DNA of 64,000 bases from Microdochium bolleyi (lineage: Eukaryota; Ascomycota; Sordariomycetes; Xylariales; Microdochiaceae), in contig KQ964264.1 of assembly GCA_001566295.1 (NCBI GenBank), positions 1-64,000 of the forward strand, written 5' to 3'. Below, piece after piece: positions 20,626-32,261 of this stretch (its first letter is position 1; every line of letters starts with the position of its first letter). The notes beneath the pieces are model-generated. The model ran no database searches, was not told the origin of the DNA, and saw only the letters and a list, made by a program, of their open reading frames with translations. Made by a program: the position numbers and the translations under genes.

Positions 20626-23600
20626 GCACGATGCAAGCAAGCCCCACTGGGCGGCCAGGGACGACAGCGCAGCCGGCGGGCACCTCCAGAGGCTGCCCTG
20701 CATGTACTCCGTACCGCTGGGAAGTCATGGGTACTCTGCGTCGGCCGCCATGGCGTGCACCTGAGCGAGCGTGAGTGTGTGGACGCCAAAGGACCCGGGA
20801 GAGATTATGGAAGCGACCCCCCTACTAGCTTTCCAGGCCTCCGTACCCCTGGGGGGAGTGTGGATAAGCGTTCACAGGCGGTCTACTGCTTGCTGGTTTC
20901 ACCCTCTCTGGCCACTGCCGGTGCTGGCTGGCCAGAAGCACGGACGCCTCTACTCGCGCCATGCTCGGCATGGCCACCCCTTGCTATGGCCGTCGATGTG
21001 CCTCCAGGGCATCTTGCCTTGAGTACTGTCTCAAGCAGTAGCCCCCACGGAAGGCCCCTGATCCTTGCTTCGCCGCCGTTTGGTGCCCAAGCCCCGTCGT
21101 CTCTGGCCCTCTGCCCAGATCTGGTCTAGGCGAGCACAAACAAGGTCGTGCATGTATGGCGCTCGCGCTTTCGATCATCGAGTGGGGAGCTGTGTCTCGA
21201 CGTCTTCCCTGTCCGTCCCGATGAGAGGACAGTTCTGAATCTGCTACCCTGCCCTTCAATGACCGAGTGAGAATCCCTGGTCTTTGAGCCAGCCATCCCC
21301 TGTCCCATCTGCTCATCACCTCATCCCGAGGGACTGGTACCGGTCTGCATGGCCAGCGTCGACCGCTGCTTCCGCCAAGTCGCATGACTGTCAAAGCTCG
21401 ATCAGCTCTCAGGCGCCTGAGTACCGTGCTGGCCAGTTCTGCTTTTGATTTGGCTCCGAGGTCGGCGTCACTGCTCTCCGAGGGGTCACAGACACAAAGA
21501 CGGAAAGCGTTCATGGTCTCGGGCCGTCTTCCAATTGTCTTCCCGTGCGAGTCACCGCACGAAGGTCCTTTTGGACGTCGAGAGGCAGCCTTTGAAGAAA
21601 GTTGGCGATCGCACCCTTGGAGGGCAGGAGTGGTTCTGGCGGGCCGTTTCCGTACCATTGGGACCCATCGATGCCCCTTTTCCTTCCAGAAACGAGGTCA
21701 TCCCTCCCCCCAAAGTCGAGGGCTGCCTCGCTAGCCTACCGCAAAAATTACGTCCGGCTCAGGCACTGAGGTTTTCCCGGCACTCCGTACCCCACCCCCA
21801 AGGCTAGCTCGGTCATGGCTGGAGGCTTCGTTCGGAGCACAGCCGTACTGGGCAACAGGGCCAAGAGTGTTTGTCATGACACATGCCTGAGTGGACGGCC
21901 TAGACGAGTAAGTTGAATTGAAGCTCGAGGCGCCAGTTCCCCTGGTGCACGGGAGGCGTGGTTGGGGCTATCTCGAGGTTGGTCGATGCGATGGCGGCTG
22001 TGCCGACAGCCCCGTGGCAGGCGCCTATGCACGTCGAACAGATCTCTGGCGCACTGGAGGCTGAAAGTATTTTTCATGGCTCCCTCCAGATCCTGGCAGA
22101 TGTCTTTCCGCTGGTGACCCTCGCCGTTTCCTTGCCCAGCTGGCCCGAGAGTCTGGAATCGCTGTCGGATTGGAAGAAAAAAAAATTGAAATTGGGCGGA
22201 GGGTCTCGGGATCCCTTGATCCAGGCCATCCACTACCGAGGACCCTGCGTGCTCCTCGATGTCCAATTCTGGTAACAAGAGGGCTCGGTCTGGCGCGACT
22301 TGTGTCGAGGCTAGATCGGGTTGTTGCGTGGTGGGACGAGACAGGCACGGCCCACGTCGTTTTGGCAGTACTGGGAGTGAGTAGTCCGTATTGCGTAGGG
22401 ACTCGATGGTGTGCCGTGCATGATCGTCCTGGAGTGCAGTCTTGGTGCGAAGCAACACACAGGCACGCACACGTGGGAGCTGGGGTGGTTCTGCATGCAG
22501 CCCTCATGCGGTGGCCCCTGGCCGTTTCGCAGATGACCGGGTGGGCACGTGGAGAAGGCGACGCAGCGCAGTGACCGACGACCGCTTGGATGATGGATGG
22601 AGGATCTGACTCGAGCGCGCACAAGTGCCGCGAGCAGTCCTCGGCGGTGTCGCACGAGCTGGTTGTGCGTGGAGAGCACTGGAGCCCACGTTTGGTGTGA
22701 GTGGGCGAGGCCGTGACAACAATGCAAGGTTGCAGGTGCCCGGGCAGAGTGGTGGCCTGAGGAAGCGGGGCCGAGAACCTTCGACGCCTTCCAGAAGGCT
22801 GCCAGTCCCCGAGGGCCCCCCTCTCCCCTCCATGGATGCGATGTCTTCCTCAGGTACGTGTATCCATCCCCCACCTCCACCCATTCACCGACTCAGTCAT
22901 GTCCCGACCGCCAGCTCGCGAACTACGCTACCCTAGGTTAGTGACCACAAAGACAAAGACAATGGCCTTGTTCGTGTCGTCGGGTGCTCCCAGACCGCCA
23001 TCATGGTGCCCCACCTCGCCCTCGCGTGCACCCAGGACCTCCTGTGGCATACCGCCACTTCTGGCCTGTGGTGGCATGCTGGCCCTGAACAACCACAGCC
23101 TGCGATTGGCGTCGTGTCATGCTCTCTCCCTTGTCACGTACACAGCACCTGTCAGGTACGAGGCCAAGCCGTACCGAGCCTTCCACTTTTGCTTTTTCTT
23201 CTCTTTTTGTAGGACGGAGAGAACTCCGTCATGGCCCGGTGGCCTGCCGTCTTAGCCTGTTGCTGCTGGGCCTGGGCGCCACCAGCCACAACGCATCGCA
23301 TGCAGCTGCCCGCCCAAGCAGGGTGGCCCCTTTGTCGACACGCTGTTGCCGAGTATCTCCTACATCAGCCTCCGTCCGCCCTGCAGACGGACAACACCCT
23401 CTTCGGCTGTCACCGACAAGCCTAGTCCTGCATCCTCGAGACCGATGAGTAATTGCACTGTTGTGAACGCTCCGACGTCGAGGCAGACACGCGCCGCATG
23501 GTCGTCAACCTCCCCGCCAAAGTGCTACCACAAACCACGATGCGCGCTTGAACTTGTCACCAATCGCTGAGACAGGCGGCCGGAACGGACCTACCGCCAC

Positions 23601-26600
23601 AAGGCTGCCCTAGTCGAGTCATGCAGCAGGCGGTTCGACCCATGCCAGCATTGTCCGTCCCGAAGTGGCGAAAATTTGCGATTGACACGGCTCAACTACT
23701 TCACTGTCAAGACGTCCAGACTCCCCAGGAGCCAACGCAAAAGCCCAGCAGACTCTCATCCTGTCGAGGATCCGCCATCTAGGCATCAGCAATGCAGATC
23801 CCGTCCCGAATTCCAGGCTGTCGGATCCGATCTCTATGGTGTCCTTTCTGCAGGCCGATCGAGGCATTAACATATACCTGTGCCGTGCTTGTCAATTGAG
23901 GTCATGTCGAGCAAAACCGCCGTGGTGCATTGTCAAATGGATGCGGCTACGGGACGAACCGAACATAGCTTCGTGTCGCGCCAGCACAGTAAGCACTGGA
24001 AGGGACAGTAATCAGCTCCTGAACCGGCATTGCGTACTGGTAAAATACCCAGGTGCGTCGGAATAGCCTCATTCCGTGGGATGGACACGGACGGGGCTTT
24101 TTCACCTGCAGCTTCCCGCCAGACTTCGGCCGAGAGCTGTGCTTGTGCATGCGGTGCAGTCCTGCAACGGATGTCTGCAGCGCAGCACAAACACACACAA
24201 GTCCTCTTGCTGCATCGAGTCGTCTTGTCCGTTTCATCGGCAGACAACACGACCAGTTACGTGAGTTGTGTAGGTACGCAAATCCGCATTGCTCGGACAG
24301 ATACAGGTCGAGGGACCCTGGGCGCATCAGCACCATCCTTGCCTCATGCCCAGCGAATCATGTAGCAGCGCCGTCCCATGTCTACGTGCTGAAGAAACGA
24401 CTGCATTCACAGCCCAAGAGGTGTGCATGGGCGCCTGATGTGCCACAACACATAGCCACGGCGGTTGATGGCCCGCGATTGGCACTCGCGTCTTTTCTTG
24501 GCTCTCTCCTTCAACCTGAAATCGTTGCAGGGACGTTGCAACTCTATTGTCGGCTGCACGCCTATTATGCCCTTCACCGGTGCACGGTCTGCCCAGCATC
24601 GAGGATGCTGCCAAGAACATGTTGCCAATAACGACCCGGACGGTGTGGAAACAGCGAACAAAGGTTGCATTCCCACTTTTGGAAATACAGCCAGAAACAC
24701 GCACAGCAGAAACTCCATTTCAATCAAATCGATCAACATGGTGGGTAGCAGTCGTCGTGGCACTGTCACCCGTTACGAGGTGGGTTATCGAAGTCAATCT
24801 CGAACCCTGGTGCTTTGGCGTTGACTACACATGTCATCACAAGCTTCCTCAACTGACAGGCAGCATCCCAATCACAACCCCCGTAGCCTGGGCGTGCATT
24901 CGGCGGCAGCATTTTCCTAGCTCAACTTAGACAGCGGTCAAAGCTCACGTCAATATGCTCTCTCTCACAAGACCTCATCATGTGGCCGTCTCGTCACAGG
25001 GTAAACCACGCACGTTGGCGGCCTCGCTTGCCAGTTGCCAAGTCGCTCGGCTCGAGGTCACAAACGTTCATGCACGCCTTCCTGCCGAACGCTATGCAAA
25101 TGTTGAACTTTAAACAATATCCCGCCGCATCACACTGCATCGCATCACACCACACCACATCGTACGGCGATGTCATCTGCCTGCTGCCACTCGAGGATTT
25201 TGTTCTTCGTTGTCCCCCTTGGAGACTTTCCGGAAGCGTCGTCCGCGTGATAGTTTATGCATCGTGTATGGATGGATGTGCAGATACCCTAGGAGGGCAA
25301 GTTGGATATGTGCTGCAAATTGACAAGGTTTTGTTCAGACAGCCCTGGGCCCCTTCAACGGCTTTTGCATCGCTAGCAGGAGGGAAGGGAATACGCGGAA
25401 AGTGTGCCTGTATTCCCGGGGCATGGCTGCCGATTCAAGAATATATGTTTCTGATCCATAGGAAACCGGAGTATCCTGGCTCAAGTCCATGTTTCGACAG
25501 AGTTCAGTACGCTGGTCCGGCGCAACTTGAGAGCCAACGCGGGCTTGTCAGTCTCCGCAGACAGCATAGGAGTCAGGGTGCCCCGAGCAGTCCGCTTCAC
25601 GTGAACAACATGACACGTCGAGCCAGCCAGCATCAAAGCCCTACCAACTAGAGGACCAGTCAATCTATCACTTGACCACGGCAGAGGACTTGAGGCGAGG
25701 CACCTTCCCAGGCCGCTCGGCTTCTTGTCCTCCTCGAGCCGCCCACACCGAATTAAACCCGCCCGTCCCAGCTCGTCCAGCCATCAAGAGTAACCCGGAG
25801 AGTTCAACCTACCATGACATTTAATAAGCGCACCCAGATCTCCTGGGCTTGTGCAAGTATCCTCTTGACCCTTTGAGATGCTCTCCGTGTACGCGCAGGC
25901 ACCTCGAGCCGTGTCAAGCTCGGCACAGGAGCCATATATTGCGCGAATGGGCATAACTGTGTGCCCGTGCGCCAACTAAAGGCCCGGGGAAGGGGAGCTG
26001 GCAGATCCAGCCAGGATTCCCTTCAATCACGGGCGCCATATTCCGCACACAGTACACGCGGCTTGCCGGATGCTGATTAGTATAATGAGAGCAACACGTC
26101 CTGTGCCGTCGAACGTACACACACGCCCGCCTCGGGGCCTCGGGGGGAGGAAGAAGCGACGGACATCGGCGAGCTCATTGTGCCATAGGCCTGTCGACCA
26201 CCTATCGTACGTTATTTCCTCTACGCTAGAGGTTCGAGGCTCGGCACTGGCTCGCAAGGTCGTTCCTGTTCCACTCTAGCGGCCATTCTGACAGCGCGTA
26301 AAGAGGGACTGGGGTAGATACGGGTTACGGGGCGGAGATATCGAAACTCTAATCTCGTACCGGCTGGCCCTACGCTATCGTACTCTTGCGCACATCAGGC
26401 CAGCCGAGGCGGCCAACAGCAAGGAGCGCGTAGCATCGCGCGCAAAGCAAGCGAGCCGGCATGCGGCGATGATGTGCACGGCTAGTCGAAAAATAAATAC
26501 TCCGTAAAACGTTATCCGCGGAGGTGCAAGAAGCCGCAGTGCTGAGCGGAGGGCGAAAGGGGCCTAATGTGACCGTTGTCACATTGATAAAGTCGCCGGC

Positions 26601-27205
26601 TCAATCTTGGCAGGGCATCATCCTGCAGTGTCTGTCTTAAGTGGTTATTGGTGGCCAGAGCTCACCGGTCTCCTCACTGAAGCCACTGTCTGTAAGACTG
26701 CCTATCTGCCTGCCTACGTGTGTACCTTGCACGTGAGTGCTGAAGGCGGCTCATAAACCGCGAGAACCATGACCTCAGCTGTCAGCGCTGAGGACGACCG
26801 CGGCACTACCTCCCACTATAGGTTTAGCCCGATCGGCTTCCTCGTATGACCCGGGCCGGCCCAGGGACTCAGGCAAGACACAATTGTACACTTCAGTGCT
26901 AACTGCGATAAGGAAACATCAGACGTACAATCATCATGGTGGAATGACGACGACGAAGGACGCGGCTGAACGCGGCATCTGCAGAGCTGCAGCGGATGGG
27001 TACGATACACTCCACGCCGACCTTGCAGGCCAGTGTCGCGGAATCCACAACCCACCCATGGCGTGACTTTTTCTTTTTTCCGTTCTATATTCACGAGACA
27101 GGAGACGCGCGCAGAGAAACGCATTCACATTGACCAAACCTTCCCCCACGCTGCACAAAATAGAGTTTCCGGAACACAGCACGCTGCAGCCGCCGGCATA
27201 GTCCA

Positions 27206-27207
<2 letters not shown>

Positions 27208-27268
<61 letters not shown>
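27208..27268. repeat. (CA)30 dinucleotide microsatellite
   Basis: A perfect CA repeat of about 30 units without interruption, in non-coding DNA. Confidence 0.97.
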
Positions 27269-27270
<2 letters not shown>

Positions 27271-28226
27271 CTGGTTATGCACAGCCCTATCTCACCTATC
27301 ACAGAGGCTCCTCGTTCGGGAGGGTGTTCGCGCTGCCTTAGTTGTGCGGCGAACTCGCCAACTTGTATCAGTCACGCCACCACCACCACCCCCTCTCAAG
27401 AGTGCTGGGTCATGAACAGATCCTTTCAATGTTCCAAGTGTACGCGCCTGCGATTGCAGAAACGTGCTGGACATGCTCAGCAACTGGGAACAGGGTCCTT
27501 TTGGCCAGAGAGGGACGATTGGGCGCCCGCCGCAACCGCATCTGGCAATCCGTATGTGGTAATCATCCTGCCCAGAGGTAGGCAGGCAGGGACGGCGTGG
27601 CGGATCAGCGCGTGGAAATGTTGTTGCTGGGGCGTCCCAAGCCGCTGGGAACGGCACAAGGTTTATGATATCCCTCTTCTCTCATAACTAGGTCATTATT
27701 GCGGAGTGTTCCCAACCGTTTATATGCCTACGCCCAAATGGTCACGGTAGCATGACGGGGGAAGGGGGAGACATGCCGCTCTCCTTCTTCGTCTTCGTCT
27801 CATGGCGGCAGAGGAATTGCTTCCGCTGCCTAGGACTTGACCAGGAGACCTGGCTGAATCATTGCCTGGCTGAGCTTGGCTCATGCAATGCAGGCAGGGA
27901 TCCGGGGGGGTGCAAGGTGTCACATTAAACCCTATTCCCCATCAGAACAGGGTACCTTTCAGGGGGAGGAGAAGATGGGGTGGTGTGGCACTTCTCGACA
28001 GGCCTGTTCAGAGCTGCAGAATAGGAGCAGGTCGTCTTGTTGCCGTGTACGCGGAGGACTCTGTCATGAGCCGTGGTGCCTCTGAAGGGGGGGAGGCTTG
28101 CCAGGATTCGATGGGCTCATCAGGGCCTTGAAGCAACGATCAGAATCCTGGTGCACGCCTGCCTTATCTGATGCTGCTCGTGGTCCACGTGTTTCGCCGC
28201 TGAGTTCAGAGCCCTTCCACCCAGCC

Positions 28227-28240
28227 CCCCCCCCCCCCGG
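28227..28240. repeat. Poly-C tract (about 14 nt)
   Basis: Long C run followed by GGG, within the gene desert. Confidence 0.85.
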
Positions 28241-31200
28241 GCTGGTGCTGACTACACATCCCGGAACAGTCATCCCACGACCCCGAGTGGATGGTACGCT
28301 ACCATTTCCCCGGAACCTTGTGGTACGCCACAGTCTCGCAGGACTGGACTGAGAAGACAGGCTCAACTAGCTTCACCGGTTTCAAAGAGTTAGTAGGGCT
28401 GGCTGCGACGACAGGCTCGTAGTGCATTTACCTTTCGAGGTTGGAAGAACGTAACCATGATGGGAGGTGAGTCAACCGACCGTGGCCCCCAACTAGCTCA
28501 CTCAGTCCTATACACTCCACAGCGCTGGCCGTGCTCATTCTCCTCCCTTCGCGCCCTGTCCGCCACCAAAGTGCCCTGACGTTGGAGGAGCCACTCCTTC
28601 CATGATCCCCACCCTGCCAGGCCGGTCTGGTGTAGTGCTAACACCAGTAGCCAGGGCAAGCTCTCCGGCACTGGGCCCGGGGAAGGATAAGCTGCTCTGA
28701 TTGGATTGGTCGCGTGCGGCGGTCTCAGATGCCACGCTGAACAACTGCCGCCCCCTATTCTTTTGGTCTGAGCTCGACCAGGGCGGGCCAGTGTTCCACG
28801 GACAGACACCACGACCATTCTCCGCTCGCGACTGGGTGCTGAGCCTCAACTTCGATCACTGACGGGTCTCCGCGGAGCACCGACTTGTCAATATCGGCAA
28901 TGTATCCATGGCGTGCATATCGGACCATGGGCACGTACTGCGCAGGATGGGCTGCATTGTCTGACGGATGCCCAGTGCGTGGGCTCAGCCAGCCCAAAAG
29001 TCCCTGTTTCCTCACTCGACTGCCTGGTCTCCACCATGGTCTGGATGACTTAACGCGGCAACCAATCTTGAGGATCGAGGCAAGGGGGGTGACACCCTGC
29101 TGCTTATCACATCGCTTGTATTGAATGGGGCCACCCAGATTTGAGAATACACGACTCGCCCATCAGGGGCGCGACGTCGCAGGCCGTGGCTGACCACCCA
29201 CCACCAGACTGGTTCGGGAAACCAACCAAAGCGAGACAAAGAAAGTCTAACTAGTGGAGCCCGTAAGCCAAGCTTTGTCTATGTCCCTATGCCCCTTCAG
29301 CTCTCCTGGGATTATGAGGTTGCGACCAACCGCGTCCTCTAGATGCTGCAGGGCCAAGGTCGTATTGTAACTTGGTAATTCACCAGTAACCTGTCAAACA
29401 TAGAGAGACTGTTATCGCTTCTGTGAGCACAGCCTTGGCCCTCGTATTCAGGGGGGGCGTCTGGCCGTGACACTTTTGATAGGGTCGCAGGGACAACGGC
29501 CAATCCTGGGTCTGGACGTGGCCATCAGTGCCCAGTCCCCCTTGCAGAGGTTGGCAATGTCGCCGTTATCCTTGTCAACTTTCAGTTGAATGCATTCGCA
29601 ACGACTCGCGTGCGGTATTGCACAACAACCAATCTGGGAACCGGTCTGTAAGGGTATCTATTGTCCGAAACTCCGAGTGCATCACAACGACAAATACCCG
29701 ACAGACAGAAACCTGCAAAGTTCCTTTCTGGGTTGTCGGGAGATCACGTATCAGATAGTTATAGATTTTCCGTGCGCATTATGTTCCCCCGGTGTGTCGA
29801 GGGTTGTGGAGACCAGGTGCAGTCAGACGGGGGAGACCGAAAAGTGCATGTCGATTGTACAGGCCACGGCAAAATCTGCCTCTCGCGGGCCGTTATTGCG
29901 TGGTGCATTCGCATCAGGATTGGATGGAATATTCTGCGTAGCGATGTTGATCTGGTGCTCAGATGCTATACGGGATCGATCGATACGGACAACCAAAATT
30001 GGCATATATAGGCCACTGAACTCAATAAAACCGTTCCGCATTCGACTGTCCTTAATATCTTCAAGAATGCAAAACAAGGCCAGATTTCTACTTGCTCACT
30101 TTAAAAAGATAAAATTACAAAAACTGAAAAACTGTGACGAGTCTCAATCGTGATGCAAAATCTGAGCTGGCTAGTAGCCGAGATGCATTGTTTTACTGAA
30201 CTGGTTATTTCACATAGAAGACGATTGTCAACTCTGGGAGGGCTGAATGCTGAATGCTCTTTGTTTAAACCTCGTCGATGATTAGACAAAGGTGCAAGCC
30301 AGCATCTACCCAGTCTCTGCACCATGGCTAGATTGATGGACACACTCCGAACTCCTGATGCCACTATGAGCTCCTTTCCTTCGGGGCACACTCTGTGGGA
30401 AGACTTCGTCATTCTGCACATTGGCAATATCCAAATGCTTACAAAATTGAGATCGCATCAGTGCGATACGATGTATTCGAGGTAAGGGTAATCATGACAC
30501 AGGAAACGCGATAGCCGGCAGTGCCATCTCTCAGCAAGGGAGTTTTCATTTCCCAACTATTTTCAAGATGACACATCTACTCAAGGACCGGTATCGCTGT
30601 AGTCTATCGGTTTATCGCCCCTAGCATTGTCGTCAGGCCGGCCCTATCGCGACTGGCCGGACAGCGAGGAAAAAGGTGGCAAACGAAAAATCGAGACGCT
30701 CTTTGGTGCTCGTTGAGATCAATGCTCGCTGTGGAAAGTCACCTTCCTGCTCGCCCACAGGCATCAAGCAACGGGTAGAGACCGAGAGCTGGATCGTCTT
30801 GACGGCAGTAGCAGGTTCTCTGACCATTGCATCTGGATTCCTCCCATCTGTGGCGCCAGCCCTCTTCAAGGAATGTTTCTAGACAAGATGTAGCCCATGC
30901 GTCGAAATACGACCACAATTGTCTACGGCTGTCGGCGACGGAAGCAGGCTCAAATGCTGATGTTTCCATAGTAGAATCTCCGAGGCGGTACACTCCTCCC
31001 AAGCTCTGTTTCTCGTCGTTTCCATAGAGGTAAATTGAGTATGAGCAATGTTATCGTCCTGCCCGCAGCAACCATTTCTGTGAAATTATCTTACTCGCCA
31101 TTAAATCCTTGAGACATCGGTAGCAGTGCCGCCTCAATGCTCTTGGCAGGATGTAAGGAAACGCATGTTTCAAACTGACCACACTCACCATTTCGAATTC

Positions 31201-31799
31201 GATAACAGGGGTCCCATCCTTCCTAACATGGCATGACCAAGCAATGCCAGCGACAGACGAGTCAGGAGAGCCTATTTGTAGTTGATCTTGTGCACCTGCT
31301 TTAGCCTTTCATAGCTACACGTGAACTTCACTGTCTGCGGTTGGATATCGAAGCCGAACTCCGAGTCCTGGACTCATCTCCTGGTGACCCAGCACAGATA
31401 CCGCTCGGGACACACCGAGCTGCTCCTGTTGAAAATGTTGTTGACCTGAACTGTCTCAGGGTGAGCGGTCACATGCCTGATTCCAGCTTCCCTGACAAAT
31501 TATGCAACGCTTGCCTCATGACCGTGTCGATTTCACAGCTCGCCAATTCGTAAGCACGATCAGCCGCCTGTAGAATCGGCCAGATTATGTCAGAGTCCTA
31601 AGACTATCCAATGTGGAAGACTGGAGTCGGCAGGATGAGCCTCTATCAACCGATGCCAGCTGAAATCTCGGAACCACCGGGCCCGCTTGCGGAAAGCCGC
31701 CTGGTGCAGCGAGAGCACGCCATCAACGAGAGTCCGGCAAGATCGGGTGGCGCACGGCGCGGCGTGCCGGTGTCGCGGCTCCGGCCGGCCGGCCCACGT

Positions 31800-31917
31800 C
31801 GGGCTTATTCCGACGGCTTGTCGGGGATGATGCGACAAATGGCACGATTGCCTTGCCGCGAGTGTCGCAGTGGGGCGCGGGAGTACCGCTTTCGGGGGAT
31901 CCTCAGCGGAGAACCGC
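31800..31917. promoter_or_regulatory. Paired CGG/CCG sites upstream of monooxygenase gene
   Basis: A CGG-N7-CCG inverted pair (31800-31812) and a CGG-N4-CCG pair within GCGGAGAACCGC (31906-31917) lie 350-460 bp upstream of the monooxygenase ATG. Inverted CGG triplets are the known form of Zn2Cys6 binding sites, and a Zn2Cys6 gene lies directly beyond the monooxygenase. In GC-rich DNA such pairs also arise by chance. Confidence 0.3.
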
Positions 31918-32261
31918 CGCAGAGGCTCTACTCGGATGGCACCATCGGCATCATGTCTGCAGCGGCTGGTTAATGAGCTTTTAATCTTCTACCCAGCTCA
32001 AAAAGACAGGCTGGATATGGGAGTGTACTTGACCGTCCTCACTTCCTCGCTTTACACGCTGGTTGCCGCATACTGGCACATAAGCTGTCGAGCAGTTCCG
32101 AGGTTCTTTGATCTTCCGACGTATAAGCTGGTCTCACGTCACACAACAAGTCACATCGGCAAGACTGACCCTCAAGATCTTCCCATCCAATCGGGGCAGA
32201 TATATGAAACTCACTCTCAAAGGAGATAGCTCTACGCAAGGAACATCTCAACTCTGCGATC

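Larger units (their letters stand above)
20626..32261. other. Gene desert, right part
   Basis: About 11.6 kb with no recognisable gene. It contains a (CA)30 microsatellite, a poly-C tract near 28.2 kb, isolated splice-like signals (for example a strong polypyrimidine-TTTTTGTAG acceptor at about 23190-23212) and, at about 29.8-31.5 kb on the minus strand, short open stretches interrupted by stops that could be decayed coding sequence. The last 500 bp before 32262 are the promoter of the monooxygenase gene. No RNA gene was identified. Confidence 0.45.

Noticed and set aside
22836..23425. Strong polypyrimidine-TTTTTGTAG acceptor with a GTACGA donor
   Set aside because: No frame on either side looks coding; at most it could be a non-coding transcript intron.
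24980..25651. 223-codon plus-strand frame
   Set aside because: No domain or consistent composition; judged chance.
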